A stretch of 62,394 nucleotides of DNA from JANMDS01 sp031430575 (GCA_031430575.1 JANPBT010000078.1:1-62394), one strand, 5' to 3'; positions 42,348-50,820 are shown, counted from the first letter of the stretch. Program-made: numbers and translations. Notes: generated by a model from the sequence alone, not told the origin.

Positions 42348-43190
42348 ATGAATTCGCCGCTCACTTCCACTGCTACGCTCGCTGCGCATTTAGATGATCC
42401 AGACTGGATCATCGTCGATGTGCGCTTTGATTTAACCAACCCAAATTGGGGGCGGCAAGCCTACGCAGCCTCGCATATACCTGCGGCGCAGTTTATGGAT
42501 TTAAACGACGATCTCGCGGGCAAGAAAACGGGGCGTAACGGTCGTCACCCGCTGCCCGATCCCGCCGCATTTGCCGCCAAGCTCGGCGCGATGGGTATTG
42601 ATCGCTCTAAGCACGTCGTCGTTTATGATCAGGGCACGACAATGTTCGTTGGGCGGTTATGGTGGATGCTGCGCTGGCTTGGGCACGAGGCGGTGACTGT
42701 GCTCGACGGTGGTTACGCCGCGTGGGAAAAGGAATTGCGGGTGATCAGCTCAGCGATTCCAAAGCCGATCCCGACCGAATTTGTGTCGCACATTCAGACG
42801 CAAATGCAGATTTCTTCCGACGCCATCGTGAGCGGGCTTGCGCAGCGCGCGCACGCGATCGTTGATGCTCGCTCAAACGAACGCTTCACCGGCGCAGTTG
42901 AGCCGATCGACCCGGTGGGCGGACATATTCCGGGCGCGGTCAATCGCCCGTTTCCGCAAAACCTCGGCGCCGATGGAAAATTTCTACCTGCGGCGCAGCT
43001 GCGCGCGCAATTTGATGCCTTCCTCGGCGCAAAGCGCGGCGCAGAAATCATTCATTCTTGCGGGTCTGGTGTCTCGTCGCTTTCCAATATGCTCGCGATG
43101 GAGCATGCCGGCATCACCGGCTCGCGACTCTACGTTGGCTCGTGGAGCGAATGGAGCAGCGATGCATCGCGAGCGGTCGCGAAAGGTTAA
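42348..43190 (+). CDS. sseA: 3-mercaptopyruvate sulfurtransferase
   Basis: A 280-residue protein with two rhodanese domains. SseA moves sulfur from 3-mercaptopyruvate to thiol or cyanide acceptors. Domain one has DPDWIIVDVRFDLTNPNWG near 17 and RWWMLRWLGHEAVTVLDGGYAAWEKE near 105; domain two has IVDARSNERFTGAVEPIDPVGGHIPGAVNRPF near 170. The catalytic loop is SCGSGVSS near 237, matching the mercaptopyruvate CG[ST]GVT/S type. Two repeat copies encode IPAAQF and LPAAQL. It ends before a perfect palindrome at 43200-43234. No link to the sulfonate cluster is evident. Confidence 0.92.
   Translation: MNSPLTSTATLAAHLDDPDWIIVDVRFDLTNPNWGRQAYAASHIPAAQFMDLNDDLAGKKTGRNGRHPLPDPAAFAAKLGAMGIDRSKHVVVYDQGTTMFVGRLWWMLRWLGHEAVTVLDGGYAAWEKELRVISSAIPKPIPTEFVSHIQTQMQISSDAIVSGLAQRAHAIVDARSNERFTGAVEPIDPVGGHIPGAVNRPFPQNLGADGKFLPAAQLRAQFDAFLGAKRGAEIIHSCGSGVSSLSNMLAMEHAGITGSRLYVGSWSEWSSDASRAVAKG
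42478..42491 (+). repeat. Dispersed repeat core, inside sseA (copy 1)
   Basis: Exact core in sense orientation, encoding IPAAQF. Confidence 0.9.
42985..42998 (+). repeat. Dispersed repeat core, inside sseA (copy 2)
   Basis: Exact core in sense orientation, encoding LPAAQL. Confidence 0.9.
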
Positions 43191-43199
43191 TTTTTTGTT

Positions 43200-43234
43200 G
43201 CTACCTGCGGCGCAGAATCTGCGCCGCAGGTAGC
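43200..43234 (+). terminator. Tight inverted pair of the dispersed repeat after sseA
   Basis: Perfect 17-base arms with a single-base centre (43217); two exact cores head to head. It lies 10 bases after the sseA stop. The T-run precedes rather than follows the stem in the sseA direction. Confidence 0.85.
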
Positions 43235-43415
43235 GAATTTTGAATGCGTTTGATCCCAGAATCTTAAATCGGTGAGACGCCGATACGAGCTCGCCGCCAA
43301 AAGGTCTAGCCCATATGGCGGCCCAAACTCCCCAATTTTGCAGATGACACCTAACGCTTAAACGCGCATTCTGACTCCATATCGCACGTCGCGATTTTTT
43401 GAATTGGAGTTATGT

Positions 43416-44546
43416 ATGGCTACGGATCGTTCGAAACTTTCTCACCAATCGCAAGATCACCCAATCGATGGCGACACGCTGATGCAGAACGCGGATGTTG
43501 CTGACTTTGATCTGCCGCCTGCGGAACTTAATTCCCCGCAAAATTATTTGGTCATTGATCGCATGGAAGGCGCAGATCGTAGCGGATCACACCGCAAACA
43601 AACCGACAATACATTTGATTTCGTATCACTCGAAAATCATCCGGGCGTCGTTGCCGCAGAGCGGGCAAACTACATCTTCGGCCATCGCGGTGGTGACCTA
43701 AAAGCGGTCGAAGTGCATCATATTGATGATGCCCAAAAAGATACAGAACCCCACATGCCGAAGTGGAGCGGTATCGCCTACGCGCCCCGCGCGGCGCATG
43801 CGCTTAAGCGCGTGAGCTTGCGACGCAGGAGCGGTGCGCGCGTGCACCCTGAAGCGGTCTTCCCGCCCGATGAGCGCCAGATTTATTACCCGAGCGCGTA
43901 TCCGTGGCGAATTATCGGGCGCATCTTTGTGTGGACGAATGCGTCCGCGCCAAACTGGGCGTGGTCAGGCAGCGCATCTCTGGTCGGGCGCAGCACGATC
44001 CTCACCGCGAGCCACGTCGTACCGTGGGATAGCGGCGGAAACTGGAAAGCGCTTTTCGTGCCCGCTTATTACGACGGCGCGTCGCTCTATGGTGCAAACG
44101 CTGCTTCTTGGATACTCTCGGCGCAAGGCTATCGAAACCACGACCAAGGCGACGATATGGCCGTAATGCGATTAGCACAACCCCTCGGTGAATGGCTCGG
44201 CTATTTCGGCTACAAAACTTACAACGACGATTGGGAAGATGGCAACTACTGGACTGTGGCTGGCTACCCGGGCGATCTATCTGGCGGCGCGCGCCCATCC
44301 GCCCATTATTGGTTTCCCATCACCGACGATGATAACGATGGCGCAGGCGTCGAGCTCGAATACCGCGCCGATACCAATAGCGGCAACAGCGGCGGCCCTG
44401 TCTTCGGTTGGTGGAGCGGTAAGCCGTACGTTGTCGGCACTCACTCCGGCTGGGAAGATAATTTTGGTGAGCCCAAGCAAAACGTTGCCGCAGGCGGCTC
44501 CGCGCTTTCTTCGCTCATCGGGTGGGCACGGGCGAATTGGCCGTGA
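43416..44546 (+). CDS. Trypsin-like (V8/S1) serine protease
   Basis: The start at ATG 43416 follows GGAG by 6 bases. The 376-residue protein has an N-terminal region of about 140 acidic, low-complexity residues, then a chymotrypsin fold: catalytic His in STILTASHVVPW near 196, Asp in DDMAVMRLAQP near 244, and Ser in NSGNSGGPVFGWW near 321, with GTHSGWEDN after it. The ADTNSGNSGGP form resembles glutamyl-endopeptidase/V8-like enzymes. No signal peptide or membrane anchor is seen, so the location is unclear, and the N-terminal region may be a pro-segment. The gene is bracketed by two perfect repeat palindromes (43200-43234 and 44568-44602). Confidence 0.87.
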   Translation: MATDRSKLSHQSQDHPIDGDTLMQNADVADFDLPPAELNSPQNYLVIDRMEGADRSGSHRKQTDNTFDFVSLENHPGVVAAERANYIFGHRGGDLKAVEVHHIDDAQKDTEPHMPKWSGIAYAPRAAHALKRVSLRRRSGARVHPEAVFPPDERQIYYPSAYPWRIIGRIFVWTNASAPNWAWSGSASLVGRSTILTASHVVPWDSGGNWKALFVPAYYDGASLYGANAASWILSAQGYRNHDQGDDMAVMRLAQPLGEWLGYFGYKTYNDDWEDGNYWTVAGYPGDLSGGARPSAHYWFPITDDDNDGAGVELEYRADTNSGNSGGPVFGWWSGKPYVVGTHSGWEDNFGEPKQNVAAGGSALSSLIGWARANWP

Positions 44547-44567
44547 TCGCAATCAGCTAAATGCAGC

Positions 44568-44602
44568 GATACCTGCGGCGCAGATTCTGCGCCGCAGGTA
44601 TC
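44568..44602 (+). terminator. Tight inverted pair of the dispersed repeat after the protease gene
   Basis: Perfect 17-base arms with one central base (44585). It starts 21 bases after the protease stop codon and is nearly identical in design to the pair after sseA. Confidence 0.85.
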
Positions 44603-44730
44603 AGCGCGCGCAGCCTTACGCGCGCGTTGCTAGGCGCGTTGGGCAACGCAACAGTTCTATCGACGCCGAAGCCTATGCCTAGGGATTGACGGCACAATGC
44701 ACGCATTCGTTTCTAGTTAAAAAGGGTTGC

Positions 44731-45078
44731 ATGATTGCCGTGATTTTTGAGTTACGCCCGACTGCCGGGCGAGAAGCAGAATATTTCGGATTAGCCGCTC
44801 CACTAAAACCGGCGCTTGAAGTCTTTGATGGATTCATCTCCGTCGAGCGCTTCGAGAGCATTACCGAATCGGGAAAATATCTGTCTCTTTCATTTTGGCG
44901 AGATGAAGCCGCAGTAGTCGCGTGGCGCGCCTATGAAGATCATCGCGGCGCGCAAGCACGCGCGCGCAACGGAGTGCTGCAAGACTATCGACTCCGCGTC
45001 GCCGCGGTGACGCGCGACTATGGAATGACCGAACGCAGCCAAGCGCCCGCTGATTCGTTGGCGCATCATCAAGGATGA
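44731..45078 (+). CDS. Antibiotic biosynthesis monooxygenase (ABM) domain protein
   Basis: A 115-residue protein starting at ATG 44731 (MIAVIFELRPTAGREAEYFG). The ferredoxin-like ABM fold is indicated by strand 1, then PALEVFDGFISVERFESITESGKYLSLSFWRDEAAVVAWRAYEDHRGAQARARNGVLQDYRLRVA, with the FWRDEAAVxAWR..ExH motif. Family members are cofactor-free monooxygenases or haem-degrading enzymes, and many are uncharacterised. It overlaps the NIPSNAP gene by 4 bases and is the first gene of a three-gene operon with a regulator. Confidence 0.83.
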   Translation: MIAVIFELRPTAGREAEYFGLAAPLKPALEVFDGFISVERFESITESGKYLSLSFWRDEAAVVAWRAYEDHRGAQARARNGVLQDYRLRVAAVTRDYGMTERSQAPADSLAHHQG

Positions 45079-45431
45079 CCGGAGAAATGACGATCACGTG
45101 TTTCATCCGCTATGAAATCGATCCCTTTCAAAAAGCAGCATTTACGCAATATGCCGAAAATTGGGGCCGCATCATTCCGCGCTGCGGCGGTCATCTCATC
45201 GGCTATTTTTTGCCAGACGAAGGTACGAACTACGAAGCATGGGGATTGATTAGCTTCGAAAGTTTGGCCGCGTATGAAACCTACCGTGCGCGATTAAAGT
45301 TAGATCGCGAGGGCGCCGAAAATTTTGCATGGGCGCAGCAATTAAGATTCATCCTTAAAGAGGAGCGTACATTTTTGCGCGGTATTCCCAGCACGCTGAA
45401 CCAACGCGCCCAATTGCCAAGCGAGACATAG
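45075..45431 (+). CDS. NIPSNAP-family protein
   Basis: A 118-residue protein with a dimeric alpha/beta-barrel fold. ITCFIRYEIDPFQKAAFTQYAENWGRIIPRCGGHLIGYFLPDEGTNYEAWGLISFESLAAYETYRARL is the NIPSNAP pattern, with the IRYEIDP start and the G-G-x-x-x-G-Y turn. Its start overlaps the ABM gene (ATGA) and its stop overlaps the regulator start by one base. Function unknown; pairing with an ABM protein suggests a common small-molecule substrate, which is only inference. Confidence 0.85.
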   Translation: MTGEMTITCFIRYEIDPFQKAAFTQYAENWGRIIPRCGGHLIGYFLPDEGTNYEAWGLISFESLAAYETYRARLKLDREGAENFAWAQQLRFILKEERTFLRGIPSTLNQRAQLPSET

Positions 45432-46126
45432 TGAAATCTGCTGAACCACGCTTTTATCGCATCGCCGCGCTGATGGGTGACCCCACGCGCGCGCGCATGC
45501 TCGCTATTTTGCTTGGCGGAGAATATCGCACCGCTGGCGAGCTCGCTACCGCCGCAAACATCACAGCGCAAGCTGCGAGCACGCAACTCGCGCAGCTCAT
45601 CGATGGTGGTTTGCTAACCGCACGCACACAAGGACGTTATAAGTACTTCGCAATTGCGGATGCCGAAGTTGGTCATGCGCTGGAAGTGCTCTCGCTCATT
45701 GCGCAGCGAGACCGCGTTAGCGCGCGCTGGGATTCACCCACACAGCGCCATTTGAAATGCGCCCGCCGCTGCTACGGGCATCTCGCTGGCGGGCTCGGCG
45801 TTGCCCAATACCAAATGCTTATTGAGAGAAAATTCCTCGGCGCTCAAAGCGCCGGGCTCGCGCTGACGGCTGCGGGTCAGGCGTGGCTCTCAAAAATCGG
45901 CGTGGCTGCGCCAATGACTGCCGCGCATCGATTTGCTTACCCGTGCATGGACTGGTCAGAGCGAAAAGATCATCTCGCAGGCGCGCTCGCCAAATCATTG
46001 CTCGATTTGTATCTCGCAAAATCATGGGTAAAGCCAATCCCAAGCTCGCGGGCGTTAACCATCACATCAATTGGCAGTGTTGCATTGAAAAATGCACTGG
46101 GAATCGACATCAAGGCGCTGGAATAA
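45431..46126 (+). CDS. ArsR-like winged-helix regulator
   Basis: A 231-residue regulator starting with GTG at 45431. The N-terminal winged helix reads RIAALMGDPTRARMLAILLGGEYRTAGELATAANITAQAASTQLAQLIDGGLLTARTQGRYKYF (residues 8-72), an ArsR/SmtB arrangement. The C-terminal ~130 residues contain RHLKCARRCYGHLAGGLGV, whose His and Cys could bind a metal or ligand. It is longer than classic ArsR proteins (about 110). It ends the ABM-NIPSNAP operon and probably controls it. Confidence 0.83.
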   Translation: MKSAEPRFYRIAALMGDPTRARMLAILLGGEYRTAGELATAANITAQAASTQLAQLIDGGLLTARTQGRYKYFAIADAEVGHALEVLSLIAQRDRVSARWDSPTQRHLKCARRCYGHLAGGLGVAQYQMLIERKFLGAQSAGLALTAAGQAWLSKIGVAAPMTAAHRFAYPCMDWSERKDHLAGALAKSLLDLYLAKSWVKPIPSSRALTITSIGSVALKNALGIDIKALE

Positions 46127-46141
46127 TCTTGAAATTATCAT

Positions 46142-46161
46142 CAATACCTGCGGCGCAGAAT
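46142..46161 (+). repeat. Single dispersed repeat after the regulator gene
   Basis: Exact core at 46145-46158, between the convergent regulator and rmuC genes. Confidence 0.88.
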
Positions 46162-46206
46162 CGAAGCTTTAGGGCTGGCTTTACCGTGCAGCGATTGAGC
46201 CTAGTC

Positions 46207-47613
46207 TTAACCTGATTTACTCGCATCACCGAGCAGATCCGCGCTCATTTGCGCGTCTCCCGCATCCGTTAAATCGGGCAACTCAGCATTGCTAATTTTG
46301 CCGAACGTGCGGGTGATTTTTTTGCTGGTGATATGAACGTCGCTCACATCTTTTTGCACTTTATCAATATCGGTTGCGAGCTTATCCATGCGTTGCTCAA
46401 AACGACTAAATTCAATGTCGAGCGCAGCGATATTGGCTTGAATCACCTTGGCTTGCTCGCGCATCTCAACATCGCGCAAGACCGCGCGCACGGTATTGAG
46501 CACGGCCATTAAAGTCGTAGGCGAGACGATCCAGACGCGCTTGACTTGCGCGTAATCTACGACTTCGGGGTGATACGCGTGAATTTCGGCGAAAACCGCT
46601 TCCGCAGGCACGAACAGCATCGCGCCTTCACTGGTCTCGCCGGGGATGATGTATTTGCTAGCGATCGCATCCACGTGCTTTTTAACGTCGCGGGCAAACT
46701 CACGACCGGCTAAATCACGCTCAGCCTTTGATGCGGCGCTATTGAAGGCGCGATGATAGTTTTCAAGCGGGAATTTGCTGTCAATGGCAATCGTGCCCGT
46801 CGGCGGCGGCAGCGTGAGCACGCAATCCGCGCGCGTGCCATTACTCAAACTGACTTGAAACTCAAAGCTTGATGGCGGCAAGGCATTGCGCACGATGGCT
46901 TCAAGCTGCACTTCACCAAAAGCGCCACGCGAGCGTTTGTCGCCCAAAAGTTCTTGCAAACTCACCACGTTGGTCGTGAGCCCATCAATTTTCTTTTGTG
47001 CCTCGTCGATGGTGGCCAAACGCTGCATCACATTAACAAACGTTTCGTTAGTGCGCTTAAAGCCTTCATCGAGGCGCTCATTAACCTTGCCGGTGATTTC
47101 AACTAAACGCTCGTTGACCGTCGTGGTCATCGTTTGCGCTTGCGTGCCCAATTGCTGCGAAATGGTTTGCAGCGTGGTTTGCAGCATCGTCTGATTCGCG
47201 CGCGCCTGCTCGGCCATTTTGCCTAACATTTGATCGAGCACATCAGTGCGCATTTGATCTTGACGCATCGTTAAAGCGCGCTGCAAATCGGCTAATCGGT
47301 CTAGCGTATCGCTGGTTTGTTTTGACAGATGATGGACGACATCGACCTGCATTTGCCCCACCATCTGCTGCGAGGCAGAAATATCGCGGCTTAAGCGCTC
47401 GCCGTGGCTCATCACATGCGACTGCACGTCTTGCGAAATTAAGCGCTGACGGTTTTCGGCATCGGCAGTGACTTGCTGGCTCACGGTTTGCGACGCGCTT
47501 TGCACATTAGCCACGACATGCGAGCGACTGCGCAAGACGATCCAAAGCGTGAGCAAAATCAACACTGCCAACGCAACAAAACCCAGCGCAAGAAAGAGCG
47601 AGAGATTTTCCAT
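46207..47613 (-). CDS. rmuC: DNA recombination protein RmuC
   Basis: A 468-residue protein with an N-terminal membrane helix (LFLALGFVALAVLILLTLWIVL), a long coiled coil to about residue 210, and the RmuC nuclease-like domain: GDKRSRGAFGEVQLEAIVRNALPPSSFEFQ near 220-250, IAIDSKFPLENYHRAF near 277, YIIPGETSEGAMLFVPAEAVFAEIHAYHPEVVDYA near 318-352 and VWIVSPTTLMAVLNTVRAV near 358. RmuC limits sequence inversion and unwanted recombination in E. coli. It lies 9 bases after the DUF2891 gene on the same strand. Confidence 0.92.
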   Translation of the reverse strand: MENLSLFLALGFVALAVLILLTLWIVLRSRSHVVANVQSASQTVSQQVTADAENRQRLISQDVQSHVMSHGERLSRDISASQQMVGQMQVDVVHHLSKQTSDTLDRLADLQRALTMRQDQMRTDVLDQMLGKMAEQARANQTMLQTTLQTISQQLGTQAQTMTTTVNERLVEITGKVNERLDEGFKRTNETFVNVMQRLATIDEAQKKIDGLTTNVVSLQELLGDKRSRGAFGEVQLEAIVRNALPPSSFEFQVSLSNGTRADCVLTLPPPTGTIAIDSKFPLENYHRAFNSAASKAERDLAGREFARDVKKHVDAIASKYIIPGETSEGAMLFVPAEAVFAEIHAYHPEVVDYAQVKRVWIVSPTTLMAVLNTVRAVLRDVEMREQAKVIQANIAALDIEFSRFEQRMDKLATDIDKVQKDVSDVHITSKKITRTFGKISNAELPDLTDAGDAQMSADLLGDASKSG

Positions 47614-47622
47614 ATCGCGGTT

Positions 47623-48636
47623 TTACATCACGCCTTGCGATTCGGTTTCTGCTAGAAGTAAAAAAGAAGCAAGCCAATGCGTCGCAACAAATTCGCCTTG
47701 CAATACCTGCGGCGCAGATTGCGCCATTCCGCGCTGTGCGATGGCATCGAGCGCCTGCGCTTGCGGGCAGCCGAGCGGCAACGCGCGGACTAACCCGCGC
47801 GCGCACCAAGCGCGCGAGAGATTGAGCCCATCCCAATGCACGAGCTGACCATCGCCGCGATCGCCAGGCACGACGCACTTTTCAAGCGGAGTCTCGGCAA
47901 TGGGCACGGGCAAAAAAGCATCGAACCAAGACGAAAACTGCGCCGCAGGTAAGACGTGGCTTATCAGCAGCGCTTCAGTCAAGGTCGGCGATAAAAAATC
48001 AGTGCCCGACGGCTCCCAGAAAACGCCATGGGCGACATCATCGCCAAACCATGCAATCGCACGGGCGACGATGAGATCGGCCAGCGACCAGCGCGCGGAA
48101 AGCCGCGCCCACTGCAGGGCCAAGATGCAAGCGAAAGCAGTATTGCTGTGGACGCCGTGGCGCACCGGCGCTAACAACACCGGCAGATGCGCCTCAAAAG
48201 AAGTTGCAAAAAAATCACTGAGCGGCGCCAGGGCTGCCCGCCATTGCGGCGCGCGCGGATGGGTGCAAAGGCGTAACTCAGCATCGAGCTTGAGCAGCCA
48301 AGCCCAGCCGTAGGGCCGCTCAAAACTGCTTCGCCCTTGGGAAGCGACGTACGACAGTTCCGTTGCAATATTTTCAGGCGTCAGGTTTTGATCGAATACC
48401 TGCGGCGCAGTTTGACCCGCTGCAGCGGGGAATTGATTGAGCAATCGGGCAAGTGACCAATGCATGTGGACGCACGAATGCCAATCATAGCTGCCATGAA
48501 AGGCAGGGTGATGGATGCGCGGGGGTGCGATATCTGATTCATGCTGCATGGCGTGCAGCACGTGGTGTGGAAGCGTCGTTTCGATGGCGCTCTTCGCCAA
48601 GAGGGCGAGCGCTTGCGCCTGCCCAGTATCAATCAT
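47623..48636 (-). CDS. DUF2891 family protein
   Basis: A 337-residue soluble protein. HHPAFHGSYDWHSCVHMHWSLARLL near 41-66, SYVASQGRSSFERPYGWAWLLKLDAEL near 94-121, PVRHGVHSNTAFACILALQWAR near 160 and WEPSGTDFLSPTLTEALLIS near 205 are DUF2891 signatures, with conserved His, Trp and Arg suggesting an (alpha/alpha) barrel, possibly a carbohydrate-active fold. The gene contains three exact repeats (GQTAPQV, LPAAQF and QSAPQV), the highest density in this window. It lies between the zinc-ribbon gene and rmuC with tiny gaps. Enzymatic role unknown. Confidence 0.86.
   Translation of the reverse strand: MIDTGQAQALALLAKSAIETTLPHHVLHAMQHESDIAPPRIHHPAFHGSYDWHSCVHMHWSLARLLNQFPAAAGQTAPQVFDQNLTPENIATELSYVASQGRSSFERPYGWAWLLKLDAELRLCTHPRAPQWRAALAPLSDFFATSFEAHLPVLLAPVRHGVHSNTAFACILALQWARLSARWSLADLIVARAIAWFGDDVAHGVFWEPSGTDFLSPTLTEALLISHVLPAAQFSSWFDAFLPVPIAETPLEKCVVPGDRGDGQLVHWDGLNLSRAWCARGLVRALPLGCPQAQALDAIAQRGMAQSAPQVLQGEFVATHWLASFLLLAETESQGVM
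47704..47717 (+). repeat. Dispersed repeat core, inside the DUF2891 gene (copy 1)
   Basis: Exact core, antisense to the gene, encoding QSAPQVLQG. Confidence 0.9.
47938..47951 (-). repeat. Dispersed repeat core, inside the DUF2891 gene (copy 2)
   Basis: Exact core in sense orientation, encoding LPAAQF. Confidence 0.9.
48397..48410 (+). repeat. Dispersed repeat core, inside the DUF2891 gene (copy 3)
   Basis: Exact core, antisense to the gene, encoding QTAPQVFDQ. Confidence 0.9.
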
Positions 48637-48639
48637 CGG

Positions 48640-48921
48640 CTATGATTTGGTGGCCGTTTGACCTGCTTCAGCTTCTGCCGCTGCCGCCAAAGCTTGCGCG
48701 GCAGATACGGTGTTGGCGCCTTTGGGCTCGCCAGGCGCTGCGCCGGGCTTTTTGCGGCGGGCAGTGCATTGCGCACAGATCCAACGCTTCATGCGCTGGG
48801 CATCGAGAATAAAACTTCCGCCGTCTCCCGCACGAAACGAATTGCATTTGTAGCAGTGGCGGCTGGCCGCCCGGGATAAATTCGAAGGTTCTACGACTTT
48901 GACTTCGGGTTGCGACGACAT
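48640..48921 (-). CDS. Small zinc-ribbon-like protein
   Basis: A 93-residue protein, start chosen at ATG 48921 (MSSQPEVKVVEPSNLS); an ATG 4 codons upstream is possible. Two CxxC pairs, HCYKCNSFRAG near 23 and WICAQCTARRKK near 47, probably bind zinc. The C-terminal third is Ala/Glu/Lys-rich and likely disordered. It precedes the DUF2891 gene by 3 bases. No function is known to me. Confidence 0.75.
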   Translation of the reverse strand: MSSQPEVKVVEPSNLSRAASRHCYKCNSFRAGDGGSFILDAQRMKRWICAQCTARRKKPGAAPGEPKGANTVSAAQALAAAAEAEAGQTATKS

Positions 48922-48998
48922 CGTTAAGGGCATTGGTCTTTCAGGCGACGCGCAAGTTTAACACGGAAAGCCTGCCCTTGGCTAGGCTGAGGCAAGTG

Positions 48999-49742
48999 CT
49001 ATGGCGCAATTTCCGCGATAGCGTCGGTAATGATCGTATTAACCCCCATTTTTATCAGCGCACGCACTGCGGCTTCATCGTTACACGTGTAGCACATTAC
49101 CGCGAGGCCATGCGCATGCGCCGTGGCCACAATCTCAGGCGTCAGCGCGCGCCAATTGCTATCGAGGGCGATGCAACCGAGGCGTTGGCAACGGGCGAGC
49201 CAATCCTCGGGCAGCTTATCTAAGAGCAAGGCGCGAGGGAGATGCGGCGCCGCTTCGCGCGCTGCGTCTAAAGCGATTTCAGAAAAAGAAGACAACAGCG
49301 GTAAAGGCTCAGCATTTGCCCATGATCGAGCGACCGCGCGCGCAACTGCAGCGCCGGTCTCGCGCTCGCGCCCGGCGCTCGGTTTGATTTCCGCGTTTAC
49401 CGCAATTGCGTTGCCTTGGCAGAACGCCATTACTGCGGTAAAAGTGGGCATGGTCTCACCGACGAAGTGATGTGAATGCCAAGCACCGGCATCAAATTGC
49501 GAGATGCCATGCCACGACAAATCTGCAGCCCGGCCGACGCCATTGCTGGTGCGGTCAACGGTGTCGTCGTGCAGCAAAAAAAGCACGTCATCAGCGGATA
49601 ACTTGACATCGAACTCAACCATCCGATAGCCAAACGAAGCACCCAAACGCATTGCTGCCATCGTATTTTCGGGAGCAAGCTTGCCCGCGCCCCGATGCGC
49701 AGCCATTGCCGGATACGGCCACTGCGTTGGGGGAATACTCAA
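48999..49742 (-). CDS. ugpQ: Glycerophosphodiester phosphodiesterase
   Basis: UgpQ hydrolyses glycerophosphodiesters to sn-glycerol 3-phosphate and an alcohol in the cytoplasm. The 247-residue protein has the GDPD start YPAMAAHRGAGKLAPENTMAAMRLGASFGYRMVEFDVKLSADDVLFLLHDDTVDRTSNG (residues 9-66), with catalytic HR, E-x-D and HDD motifs. Its start overlaps the ugpC stop (ATGA), the usual ugpC-ugpQ arrangement. The other ugp transport genes are not in the window. Confidence 0.92.
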   Translation of the reverse strand: MSIPPTQWPYPAMAAHRGAGKLAPENTMAAMRLGASFGYRMVEFDVKLSADDVLFLLHDDTVDRTSNGVGRAADLSWHGISQFDAGAWHSHHFVGETMPTFTAVMAFCQGNAIAVNAEIKPSAGRERETGAAVARAVARSWANAEPLPLLSSFSEIALDAAREAAPHLPRALLLDKLPEDWLARCQRLGCIALDSNWRALTPEIVATAHAHGLAVMCYTCNDEAAVRALIKMGVNTIITDAIAEIAP

Positions 49743-50797
49743 AGCCGCACGCCGGTATCAGAGTCGAACCAATGCGCATGCTTAACATCAAACTCAACAT
49801 GCAGCATTTCACCTACGCGCGGACGCGCGCCGTCGGGTAGGCGAACGATGACCCCCTGCCCGGCAAATTGTCCGTATGCAAAAGCGTCGGCACCGACCCA
49901 CTCGATCATATCGGCACGCATTGAAAACAGAGCGAGCTTTTTATCGGCCAGCGCCCAATGCTCGGGCCTGATTCCAAGCGTTGCGTGCTTGCCTAACGTT
50001 GTTGGCGCATTCGCAATGGGCAGTGAAAAGCCCGATTTCAGCTCTAGCCTGCCAGCGCTCAATACGCCTGGTAGAAAAGTCATCGCTGGCGTGCCGATAA
50101 AGTTGGCGACAAACTGCGTCGCCGGTGCGGAGTAGACCTGCTCTGGCGTGCCTAAATGCTCGACCCGCCCGGCATTCATGACCAACATGCGATCCGATAG
50201 GGTCATCGCTTCGATTTGATCGTGAGTGACGTAAATACAGGTTGTGCCGAGCTCCGCGTGCAGTTTCTGGATTTCAAGGCGCATCTCAACGCGTAGCTTT
50301 GCATCGAGATTAGAGAGTGGCTCATCAAATAAAAAAACTTTAGGCTCGCGCACGATAGCCCGCCCCATTGCGACGCGCTGCCGCTGCCCGCCCGAGAGCT
50401 GCTTGGGTTTACGATCTAGCAGGCTACCCAACTCCAAAATGCCAGCGGCCTTATCGACCCGCTTTTTAACGTCATCTTTACTAAACCCGCGGATCTTTAA
50501 GCCATAGGCCATATTTTCATAAACGCTCATATGCGGGTAGAGCGCGTAGTTTTGGAAAACCATCGCGATATCACGGTCTTTGGGCTCGAGATCATTAACG
50601 ACCCGACCGTCAATCAAAATTTCGCCAGAAGAAATCGGCTCGAGGCCCGCGACCATACGCAACAAGGTGGATTTCCCGCAACCGGACGGGCCAACGATGA
50701 CTAAAAATTCACCATCGGCAATACGCATATCGACGCCATGAACTACAGCGTTCGTACCGTAACTTTTTTTGACATTGCGAAACTGCAGATCAGCCAT
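49739..50797 (-). CDS. ugpC: ABC transporter ATP-binding protein, UgpC type
   Basis: A 352-residue CUT1-family ATPase energising sugar or sn-glycerol-3-phosphate import. Walker A GPSGCGKSTLL near 36, LSGGQRQRVAMGRAIVREPKVFLFDEPLSNLDAKLR (signature and Walker B) near 135-170, the H-loop in YVTHDQIEAMTL near 190, and a C-terminal TOBE/MalK-like domain (IRPEHW near 280) fit. Its overlap with ugpQ supports the glycerol-3-phosphate role. No permease or binding-protein gene is adjacent: dnaE lies directly upstream. Confidence 0.9.
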   Translation of the reverse strand: MADLQFRNVKKSYGTNAVVHGVDMRIADGEFLVIVGPSGCGKSTLLRMVAGLEPISSGEILIDGRVVNDLEPKDRDIAMVFQNYALYPHMSVYENMAYGLKIRGFSKDDVKKRVDKAAGILELGSLLDRKPKQLSGGQRQRVAMGRAIVREPKVFLFDEPLSNLDAKLRVEMRLEIQKLHAELGTTCIYVTHDQIEAMTLSDRMLVMNAGRVEHLGTPEQVYSAPATQFVANFIGTPAMTFLPGVLSAGRLELKSGFSLPIANAPTTLGKHATLGIRPEHWALADKKLALFSMRADMIEWVGADAFAYGQFAGQGVIVRLPDGARPRVGEMLHVEFDVKHAHWFDSDTGVRL

Positions 50798-50820
50798 AAA
50801 ACCTCACGGGGGCGTTAAGA

